Source of the DNA: Neodiprion pinetum
Taxonomy: Eukaryota > Arthropoda > Insecta > Hymenoptera > Diprionidae
Reading direction: 5' to 3'
NCBI RefSeq assembly: GCF_021155775.2
Contig: NC_060235.2
Span: 43,372,701-43,436,700, forward strand
Length of the DNA stretch: 64,000 nt
Below the pieces are notes generated by a model that saw nothing but the letters and a program-made list of their open reading frames with translations, made no database searches and was not told where the DNA came from. Position numbers and translations under genes: made by a program. How positions within the stretch are numbered: the first letter of the stretch is position 1; every line of letters starts with the position of its first letter. This document shows, piece by piece, positions 39,901-51,900 of the stretch.

Positions 39901-42900
39901 AAGGGCAGGTTTTTGTTTCCAATTTTTTCACCCACGGTATGCCCCGCAACGCACCGTCACGGATTCGTATAGCTCTGTCCTAATTTGAGAGAGGGTGCAA
40001 GAGGGATCCGAGGCGAGTGCCGGTTGCGAAGAGCGAGAGTGCAGGAGCCGAGTCAACGAAGCGTGATTGAAGTGAAGGGCGCGGTAAGGGGGGGGGGGGG
40101 GGGGGGGGGGGGATGGGGGGGTGCCCGGCGTAGGCATCGACACTGTAGGAGGGTGCGCGCCCATCGCGGCGGAGTGGCGGCGCAGGGCGAGGAGGAGGCC
40201 ACGCGCTCCAAGAGGGTCGTTCATCCCCGGGTCAAGGTTACCCCCTCCGTAAATCCCTCCGCAAAACCCTCGGCTCTAGTTACCCCGCGCCCCAACTGCA
40301 GCCACCATCGATCCTAAGGTTTGAATATCTTCGCTACATTCTTTACCAAGGTTACACACCCGCTTGCACTTGCCGCCAGTGCACCGATGTGCTCTGAAAT
40401 ACTATCACCCTACGACGATATCAAGCCGCGTCGTATCTCATGGTTGATACGAAAAGATGGCCCTAAAATCCATCGTCGAGAAAATCGCCACAGCTAGAAA
40501 TAATATATTACCTACTTGGGAAAGATTACCGTCTTAAAAGGCCCTTCGCCAATCGGTTAACACGAAAAAACGACGCACCTCTGGAAATCGAAAGTTCACA
40601 TCCTCGTCAGAGCTTCGGTGTTATCTGATACGATGGTTTACGCGCCCGGTGAGGTATCTGCGGGTACAATTTTCTTACACGGTTCACCTTCCTCCGTAGC
40701 CTGCATTACGGTTACGTGCCATTTTCCCTGAAATTGGCACTACAGAGACACGTATATGAATCCCCACGTTCGGCGGATATTCTTTCACGATTCACATGTA
40801 GACCGTTCATCTACCCTTGACAATGCCTTGCATTCTTCTATTATAGACCCGGAACTAAAAACACGTTCAGCGTTAACATGATGCAGGTGATGATGTTTGA
40901 AGGCGTGGAACGTATTATGTTGGATTCTATAAAGAGGGACAAGGCCGCTTGAGATCACTCAAACCGCATACTTGGTTGAATACACCGAATAAGGCGCGCT
41001 CTACAAAATTACATATCTGTGCCTACGTTAATACTGAATTGACAGTGAATAGTCGAAGTCCGAGGAAGGGCAAGGGAACAGAAATAAAAAGAGGACTTGT
41101 AACAAACTCGTTGGTCCTGTGACTTGCAGCGCGAACATCGTCGTCACATCTTCTCCAGACTTTTTAGAAATATTTTACCTGAAACGAGTTGGTAAACGAT
41201 GTATAAATGCAGGTAAAATTCTCCAACTTTTACCAACAATAAGCCACCTACATATTCCATTTTATCCCCTCGACCACACAAATCTCACAATCGCATCTTT
41301 CGTAAACGAAATTCTATCGAGAGAAATCATATTTCACCATGCATTTTCTCTTTTCCTGTTTTTTCTTTTGCTCTTCCAAGATTTCAAAGATCAACCATGA
41401 TCTCACTATATTGGCCACATTTATTACTTTCAATTGCGAATTAGAACTCTGCTGAACTCCTCACCCGCCCTCGCAGTTTTCGTACGATATCTGTATTGCC
41501 CTGGCTAACGCATCCGGTTTTTCCCCGCAGCACGACATGCGCATTCTGTCATACCCTTCGTACCGTCGCCTGCTACAGTCGTTGAAAGAGTGTAAGATTA
41601 ATATACTGCCCGGGGTAGAGGATAAAACTGAATTTGGAACGCGATAGTTGTTTTGGCTGATGTATAAAATTTTCTGAAATTGGCGCAAATTCTCGGGTTC
41701 TCTGTGATTGAAGCTATACACTTTATCGAAACTGTGAATGTCCTTTCCACTAACTCCCGTTGCGTCAAGCATAGCTTGCAAAGACTTGCAACAAAGTTTT
41801 TTCTCATTAAATTGCAAATTACTTGAGAACGAAATCTTGACCATATAAATAATAACAATCATTATTCGTGGAATAAATAAATAAATACATACGGGGTAGT
41901 CCAAATAAATCTGACCAAGGTGTGATCCCGACCCCAACCGAATTGCTCGCCGACTCATCTACTTGTCCTCCACCAAATATACATTTTCTAATTTTTTCAA
42001 ATTTTTTCCACCTGCCGTTTAGGAGTAGGCATTGTAGATCTCATCTTCCGTAACTCTAGAAGTGTGCATTTGGGAATAAGTTATAAAGGTGAAAAAAAAA
42101 TTATTCTTCCGAATGGTCGAAAATAATTTTTTCAAACTTTGCTGAAAATCGTAAGTTACCGTTTTCAACGAAAATCGCACAAACATCGATTATTCTCCAA
42201 AAGGACTCTCTCAAAAAGTATGAAACATTTTTTGAATTTTCTTCGACTAAAAAGAAAACTTTTTTGTATTTGCCACATAATGGGCCCGGCCGTAGTTTCG
42301 AAGCTACGCTTCTTCTTGCACATCAATGCGCATGTTATCTGATTGTAACATTTGGTCTCAATTTTTCTTCAATCCTCGCATAACATTACTGTAACTAGCG
42401 TCCACTGTAGGTGCGCGAGACCCGCGTCGAAGAGCGATGGAGTAACCCTTGTTCACCCACACCTGCATCAATCCCCGTTTATGAAATAACAGAAAGATTA
42501 CAACGATGAAAGTATAATCGGCCACCTTGCCTTTTGTCAATAGTTTTTCAAGAAGTTCGTGCGAAGGGGGGGGGGGGGGGGGCTGGCTAGCCAGAGATAA
42601 TTTCGTGACGAGGGCGGTGCACGACGGCTGCAGTCACGGTCTCTATAAGTTGGCCGAAATATAGCCAGGTATACGTCTAATCGTAAGCTGCAGCATAGCG
42701 ACTGCGGGCAGCTGCTCTGGCAGGTGTGCCCGTTACTACGAAAATGTCAAAAGTTACGGAACTTGTGTCCAGGAAGTTCTCAACATTGAGAGGTTCTAAA
42801 TAGTCACGGATATTGTACGTTCAATGTTCAATATATATTATTGGCAATCATAGAAGCCTGAGAGTTTCATAAGATTGCAATACATCGCTATTGTCCCTAC

Positions 42901-45900
42901 ATTACTCCAATTAAAGTTGGATGGAATGAGATCGGAATTTTCCGATCATTCGTTTCTAGTGGAGCAAGCAGACTTTACCATCTGGCAATATGAATACGTT
43001 ATCGCTAGGTGATTCTGTCCATCCAAACATTATGCCGTAATTATGGAAAAACATGAAACATAGAGCTGAATTTTCTAGCAGTTGGTATGTTTTCGTAAAT
43101 CTGTAGTGCAACAGGTGTTGTGTAAAAGTGATCGTGTCAAGTTACACAACGTTACGTGTTATGACAAAATCGAATAAAAATAAAAAGAAAAAAACTTTCA
43201 AATGAGAATTGGGTCAGCCGGAAAGGGGTGGAACGAAATAATGGTACAGTAAACCTTTCCAACCTTTTCCGACCAACTGCCGGCATTTTCAGCGGTTGAA
43301 GACAGGAATGTTTTCTCTAGGGAAAAGCTACATGGGAACGACCGTAGGCATCGCCAGAGTGAGTCGTCTCAGTTTTCACCCGCACCCATTGGTCACAGTT
43401 ATTTCTCATAGCATGTCAATGAAATATAATATGAGAATGCACCTTAGATTCTCGGACACTGTATCGTTGCCTATCGTAAAACGAGAATACGGTTGTCTTT
43501 CCAAGATATATGTCGTCGTCATCGACTCGCTCGGTAATCAGCTATCTTCAGATTTGCCTACTTTCGTTAAATAGCAATCGTACTGCAGGGTCTCCTAGAT
43601 TATTCGAACCAGTCAAGTTTTACAAATAAGAGTTCTTGACACAAATTTCATGATTTCGAGGGAGACAAAAGTTGGTATTGACGAATTCGTCATGGATGGG
43701 GTGATTTTTCGAAATTCGCAATCTTTTGGTGACTGCAGTTTTGTCACTCGGTTCCCGATCGTCGTATGAAACAAATGATTCACCCGATTTCCCTCCGTTC
43801 TTGCCATCTATGATGAATTAAAAGTGACCAAATCTTGTACCTCTGGTAACCGCAAAACTTTTATCCGTAAAATGCCGATTGTTTCGATTTAATGTTTTTC
43901 TTTTTCATTATTATTCGCACTAAAATGTAGATGCACCATCCCTACAGCGCTTGTTTTCATCGCACACCTTCTGGCTGTGAATTTCAACCAACGAATAAAT
44001 AGCTTACTATAACAGAGCACCAAGCACTGTCCTCTGAAAAGAAAGAGAGGCGGATGAAAAATGCAGACAGAACATTGATCAGTTCATCGCGTAACTTTGG
44101 CGGCACTTACCTACCTTTCAGTTCTTTCCGCATGGAACTCGGTCTCTCATTCTCACTTTCGTTCGAACGTTTCCCAAAATTTTTCGTCGACGACTCCAGG
44201 TGGCCAGCTACTGCCACCGCCGCCAGTTTGTTCTTTCTTCACGATTTGCCCCCTTTTTCTAATTAATCAATACCCATAACCAGCCAAAGCACGGACTGGG
44301 ATGAGATACGCTTCCGCAACATCAGACACGCTAGTAACGCACACCACCCGAACTACATCCCAAATTATACGCCTGGAAAACACGTGAATCAGGTGGTGTA
44401 GGTTACATTAATTATCTCAGACCTTTTAAAGTTAATCTACATATTTTTAATTAACGCACTTGCCCACACACTGTGTCGGAAGTAAACAGAATTTTGAAAA
44501 CGATCGACCTTTTGGGCGTATTAATAATATTATATAATTTCATGGTTCAAAAATTAATTAATGACAAATCCGTCATTACGTCTGAGAAAAGCGTGTCTTT
44601 CGATCAATCGGAGATCAAAAACAGTTGTTTTGCCCCGATACGTACGGGCACCCAACAAGTAAACCTCATTAAACGTTGGTCCCTAATTTCCCTCTAAATT
44701 TTACCACTCTCCTCTGCTACCGTACGATAAAAATAAAATATCTAATAACCGTAATTGAATTGTTCATAATATTTTTCCTCCTGCTCTTAGTATCCACCGC
44801 ACACCTGCTGATTTTCATTTATTGGTTTTATTTTTTAAACCGAAACGTCGTTTGTACATCTTGGTTCGCGAATACAGTACTCATATTATCTGTTTCATAT
44901 TTTGAACCCCTTTGCGAACCTCGACAGATTCATTCGATTCAAAGACGGTCTGTCCGGGATGTGCCCTTGCTGGATAGATGCAAATTAGGGGAAAAAGGAT
45001 TGTCTACCTGGACGACGCGTACATCCATAAGGTTCACTGTTCACGTTTACACGATCCTGAGAATCCTTTCCACATGTACGCGCAACAACGCTATCGTAAC
45101 AACAAACGACGTTTACCCAACCATGCCGTACGGTAGTCCCTACATCAAGTGTTTCTCTTCCCCGTCGTGGTTCACCCGTTACTTGCGATACGGATGCGGG
45201 AATTACTGCACACCGACTGGCCGTTTTCGCAATAGCTTTAGAAAAATCCCGGTACTTCGCCAATTCGCATTTGTCGCCGAGGTCCGCGCGTTACGTGTAC
45301 ATTGGGTAGGTATATCATCACAGGCAACGAGGTGATCCAACGGCACGCACATTCAAACTCCCCCCATTCGGCATTGCAAGGGACGCAAGGGACGCCGTGT
45401 GTATTATTTTTTCAACGCGAAGCGGCTTTTTGCCGGTGCTGCCGCGCGGCGTAAAGCCACGAACTGAGGAGTCGTTGCCGCCGCCTTAGCAAGCCTTCGC
45501 GTGGGCCGTGCCTCTCGCGGTACTCGCAGTCATTCGCGAACCTTCGTCATTTCGCGTGCCCGTCCAACTCACCCAGACGTCGGTACACGCAGAGGTATAC
45601 ACGCACGTATGCACTCCTCGTTAACTTGGCAATGTAGTTAGGGAGGTGGCTCTTTTCTGTCCATGCAGTGCCGTGACGTGTTGTTGCATTTTCATTGACG
45701 CCGATTTTCTATGCCAATTTATCTCGCCGATCGAAATTCAAACGCCTGATCGTCGCGAAAACGTGAGCGTAGGTATCATAACATCGCGCATCGTCTCGAG
45801 ATTCACCCACGCGTGCTGCACGCATCGCACCGACATACGCGCGCGCATATGCTCGCACCAACACTCGTAAGCGCCTCAATTTATGCGCTCGTGTATCAGT

Positions 45901-48900
45901 AGACCAGTCGCGTACAGTGATGTATTTCCAAAGCTTTTCGTGTAATTAAGTTATCATTCGATTGCCAAATCGTATACGTTCTTTCGGCTCTTTGTCGGTT
46001 ATCACACACGTGGTTTTGCCATGTGCACGCTTACCTGCGCCCTGACGCATGCATACCCATATTCCAATCACAGTTGATTTATCCTGCGGACCGTTCAAGG
46101 ACAATGAAAGGATACGGTAAGAACTATCAATTTTAACATCAAAATACCCGACACCAACGTACGTGCTCATCATCAGCCGCACGATACTTGAGGCGATGAT
46201 GAACATCACGCCTCCCGAAAGTCGTTGACTACCGCCTGCATTCTTCGATTCCTCGGCCGAAGCGAAATTGCCCGTTTCTTCGACTCTACACCGTAGCTAC
46301 ATGCATTCGCAACATACCCTAACATATTCGCGTACCTATAGTACGATCCGTCTGTGTATAATTGTTCGTAACAAGTTGATTCGAATACGGGAACCGCGGG
46401 GAGAGAGGACGGGAAGAGGACGCTTCCTTCTGTTTCTTGATCTGTGTCTTGCGCCAAACGGGTTGAGAGTGAACGGCCGCACAGGCGGCGTTGTGTGAAC
46501 GATGTGATGACCGGCGGCGGCGCCGGCGGAGGAGGGGAGGGGGGCATAAAAGAGAATACGCCGACGTGTGTGGTAACTATAATAACGGACCGCAGGATGT
46601 ATGAACGCGGATGCCGGAAATATCTGCAACGTCGAGTCGCGTCTGGTGCCTACCTACCGGACTAGTGGACATAACTAGTTATTTTTCAAACATGAGCAGC
46701 GTGCGATATTCCCGCAATTTGTGTTTTCTCACTTTTGTCATTATTATCATTACTATTATGGTGTTTTTTTTTTTTTGTTCCAGTTTCATGAATACTCATA
46801 GTTTCTCTAGTCCATACCAATAACAGTGTGAGAAAAACTGGATGCTATTGTACACACTTATACGATCATAGGAGGATTCTATTCCTATGCGAGAACCGTA
46901 CAACGATTACGGCACATCATACTAGGTACTAGATATCGCGAGTGCGCGTGTAATCTTACCTCACGTGCTGCTAATTCGCTGTATTATTCTTTCCTTCTCT
47001 CTATGAACTACATGTCTACCTTTTATCTTGTAAAAGAGTATAATATTTGCCCGCATTGTTGTAAACTAATAATCACACATCGTGACGATTACATTATAGT
47101 ATTCAGACGAGGGAATATTGAGTAGGGTGCGGTAGTGCAACGAACCTCAGGTATTTACTCCTTGCATGCGGAATAAAATTACACACCGTGAATCGGGCAA
47201 TATTCGTGCGGCATTCGTCGCGCTGTGGCGACGTAACCGATATCCATTCCGATTTATCGATAATTTAAAAAGCGCCGAATCGACACGCGGCAACACACGG
47301 CATAGAATCTTATTCCTATACGTGAACGGTTGCAAGAAGTGCAATCTATGCCTGCATCCTATACAGTATATTCGTATAGTTACTGCAGATCAATATTTCG
47401 TGTGGCTATCTAAACTATCATTTAGACGTCAATATTTTCTTTTAATCGCTACTCACTCCTGATCAATATTCTCTCCCAAGTATTTTCAAGCAGCGAAACA
47501 AGGAGCAACGGCGGGTGTATGGGTTACGTACGTACGACTCGTAGGCACATGTGATGCAGAGAGCGTTTCGCCAGCGTCGTTTCGCCCAGTTCTCGTTTGT
47601 AACCGGGGAGACGGATTTAATCGCAACGAAGCCTGATAGAGGTGAAGCCGTTATCCTTGTATGTTTACTTTGGCATACACACGCTTCGCGGCGTCGCCTC
47701 ACGTACGCGTACGAGGGTGTGTGTTTGTATGTTGGCCATCTGTCAAATACGTGTTCAACTCTTCATGCAGTCACCTGCGGTTGACAAAATAACAGTACTC
47801 GCCTTTTTAATTGTTCGCTCGTTCAATCGTTGCCCTTCTATCGACGAATTTCTTACCTATTCGCGGAAAAACAACAAGGGCATTACACATGTCTCGCGGA
47901 TAGATCTATCTACGCAAAAAACGCCCAACGTTCTTTCAACTTTCTCTGGAAAGTTTAAAACAGAACTCAATGGAAGCCAATATTTTATCCTGAACTCATC
48001 ACTCCCCTGCTGATCCATATAAACCAGAGAAATGAAAAAAAAATCATCAAAGACAACGACTCTACAGAACAGTGTGCAGGAGAATTCCGTTTACTCTGAA
48101 ACATCATGCTAATTCAGCATTTGCAAGTACTGTAGGTACGAAGATATGTAGCTACATTTTGACGCGTGTCTCAGTTTATACTGAGCTCAGATTACATTGC
48201 GTCTACCGCGATTCGCAATTTTTAGAGGACAATAATCTTGACCTCCTCTGCTAAACAGAGTAAAGGCTCTCGGAGTAAGTATATTTACGAAATTGACGAT
48301 ATGAGTTCCAGCCTCATTTAACGCTCATCGTTGAATCCTCAGTTGCCGTAAATTCAGCATTTCCCTTATACTTGCCGAGTTTTCACTAATACCTCTAGAA
48401 ATTAGAAATGTATAACCAACGTCGTCGAGTCCAATGTCGTATTTGCGATGAACAACTTTGCAAGACTGACACGAGCATGATATTCGTGCACTTTATGTGT
48501 CTCGCGGCCACGCTCCAGTATCGCGTAGCGCTGATTGCAAGCACGAACAGGGTATTCTCTCATACACGCGTGCGCCATACTGGTGTAAGTAAGCTGGAAC
48601 GCGGTACAGCGCAACGTGTCATGACCAGAAATATTCACCTACCAGTGAGATGGAGTATTGATAATCGTGATAATAGTTGTAACGACGATGATGACGATGA
48701 TGACGACAATTGTTCGTCAACTATCATAATGATGACGACAATCGGAATAACGACAAAAACAATAACGGTCACGGTATAATAATAGTGATAATGGTAATGA
48801 AGAATTGACTACGCACCATTGCGGTAGTGGATAGTCACTCTCGTGGATGGACCTTGGGCTTACACCCCAGAGCTGATCGGGAGAGGGAAAAGGATTGAAA

Positions 48901-51900
48901 TGAGAAGCTGAGAGGCGCAGAGTCGAGAATTAAAGGCAATGGACGGACTACTACCGCCTCGAGTACCGCGATGTCTAATATTAGCTGTCTTAAAACAGCC
49001 GGGGAAGTTAAGGAGAGTTGTTAGCCTCTGGATTCTCACTTGTTCCCCCTCCGTTTTCTCTATTTTCCTTCCTTCCATTCAACGCGGCTACCGATACCGT
49101 CAAGAAATGCTCCGGCAGGGAACTGGTGCAGCCTTTGAACCAGTTACTCGTTGATTTGCGTAATAATTCTTGCCAGTACAATTAATCTACGACGCCGTTT
49201 CACTAACGTATATATTCTATTACTTTATCGTGCATATAGTAATTGTCATTTATCACGAACATTAGACATGGGTAAAGGTTTTTTTTCCTACCCTTTCCCT
49301 CAAGCAATGGCTATTTAATTATGTACCTACACCCATTTCTCTTGCTCTTCGGATAGGACTGATTTCGCACATTGCTACAAAGGTAACGCGGCTACACCGC
49401 AGTCCTGCACGTTTTGCAGGCAACGCCAAACATCCATCGACTTGTTGATATGCTACAGGCGCGGTTCGAGCGTCTGACGGTATCGCTGCAAAGCTGCACC
49501 GCGTGCGTCCGGCCGCCTGTACAAACCGCGAAGGAAGATAGTAAAAAAGGACAGACGGAATGGCAGATAAGGAGAGAGTTCCATTTTTTAAGACACTGAA
49601 AGCCAAAGATCCCCTAAGGGCCAGCGGTAGTTATACAATTGATCATCAAGCAGCGGCACACTTTTTGAAAGTGTAGATGTTGCGCTTTTCTCGTCCGGCA
49701 ACAAGGGGCCGGGGATACGTCCGGTACGAGGCAAGAACCGAGACGGCAATGTGTTTGGTTGCCGAACACGCGATGCACCGGAGCACTAGACGGAAAACCG
49801 ATGCATATGTTTATTCGCTTTGAGAAAAAGGTTGGACATTTTGAAATACTACAGAATGGCTTTATTGCCCAATGCAGTCATCCATTTAAGACCTGTTTTT
49901 TCACTCCTATTTCTATTACTAAGTAAATCATCCGATAGTTTGGGAAAAATAAGCGTTCGAAAACTTGTACGTCGTTTCTATGATTTGAAATGAGAAAAAA
50001 CGTTGAAAACCCGATTCAATCAGTTTCATGTACCCAACATAAAAAGTATGCAGAAACATTTGTGGGCATGAGGATGGAAGTCGAATCAGCACGCGGAATG
50101 AATTTAATCGGTTATGAATTTTTCCATTAGTCTGACCCGCCACTCGACCTCGCTTAGATTACGATTATTGGGGACTGACTGCATGCTAAGAAAGAAAATA
50201 AGAAAAATAAACCACTTCGGAACTAATGACCAATTCATATAAATTAAGAAGCTTATCAAATGTGCGCATAGGTTTAGAATTATTGAGCCGCGTGGCTTAC
50301 CACAATCCTAAATGGGCGAATATCAACTGTGTCTGACGTCCATAACCCCGGAATCTCAGAAAAATAACTATCTCATCATTCTTATTTTCATGACGTTTCA
50401 AAAGCATTTGGAAACGTGACACTCCCGCACAAAGTTTCTGATATGACAGAAAATTTTTATTTCGCCGGCACTACGATTTACCAAACTACTGGCTTCTAGT
50501 AATGGTAGATTCCAATTGATTGGAAAGAAAACATTACGCGACAGTCATGATATTGAAAAATAAGAAACTTATACGCGGACAGTATTACAAACAAAGATGT
50601 TGCATACCTATCAGTTAAATAAGCTGTATACAACGAGAGAAATTTTAAATTTCGGTTACTAAACAGTTCTGGACTATTTTAATTTTTTACCATAATCGAA
50701 AAATATAGTTCTATGTACGAAATGAAAATTATTACCATAGCTGTAACCAGAAAGTTTAGTGTCTGTTACTGTTATCAATCATTATGGTTGTTGTTCCTGC
50801 CTTTAATAATATGTTGCAATGACCCAAAGATGTATATATTTTTGGTAACTTTAATCAAAGCAAACAGTTAGTGTTACTTTATTTTCTTGTAATTTCAACC
50901 GTATTTAACATAGTGGCCAACGGGCAGGGAAAACCAGCAGCACGGAAAAGTCAGGGATCAATTGTGTGGCGATATCAAAAAAGCGAAAGAATAAAGCTTC
51001 CCTTATGAAGAAGGAAAACTCTAAGAACAATTTTTATCCATGTGCTCGGTTTCTGCATAACCATTAAACGCATAGATCATAAACGTAGTTTGAAATACCG
51101 ATTGATACGGAGCTTTATTTAATTACTTCCTTGAATTGGTACCATAAGTTCGGATTTTAGTAATAGAAAAATTATTATTTGGTCAGGGCAAGTCAGGGAA
51201 ATGTCAACAAATTTGTTCGACTATTTTTAGTGGCCATCGTATGACTAAACAGTTGTTGCAACGACACGCCTCTAACTTGAATTTTATACTAACTGTAACA
51301 AACAAAATTTTCGTCAATGTACCTTATTCGTATAAGCCGAGACTTAAAGAGGAATCTCGCAGACTGGTTATATTTCTGTCAACGGCCAATAATCGTTGCG
51401 GTATCCCGATTCATACACTCCTGTTACAAATTTTTACCGTATGGCCACGCAAGGAAGAATTCATTAACTACACTATTGTATTAAACGCCGTCTGTATGCC
51501 GAGATTGTTCTTTGCACAATAATCAATGGGTCATCCGGTTGACAAACCGAACTCATCGACCACCCGGTTTTTTTATTTTTATTTATCGTACTATAGTTTG
51601 GTCAAGAGGAATTGACGACGCTCGATTTTATCTTATCACTGTTCGCTAAGAATAGTAATATCAATTTGAGATCAGATATTTTCACCTCAGCACACCTCAC
51701 CTCACCGTCATCTTACTATCTGTCGCACTCATAATGACTAGATGGAGGTTGGTTAGTTTTGGTAAATGTGCAGATATGTAGGCGTAACGCGTATGGGTAT
51801 ACATTATACTCCAGAATAGCAATGTGAAACGACCCGAGCCAGATGCCAGTTATATGGTTAAAGGCGAACGTACGAAACGTCGAAATCCCCGGCGAGTCCG

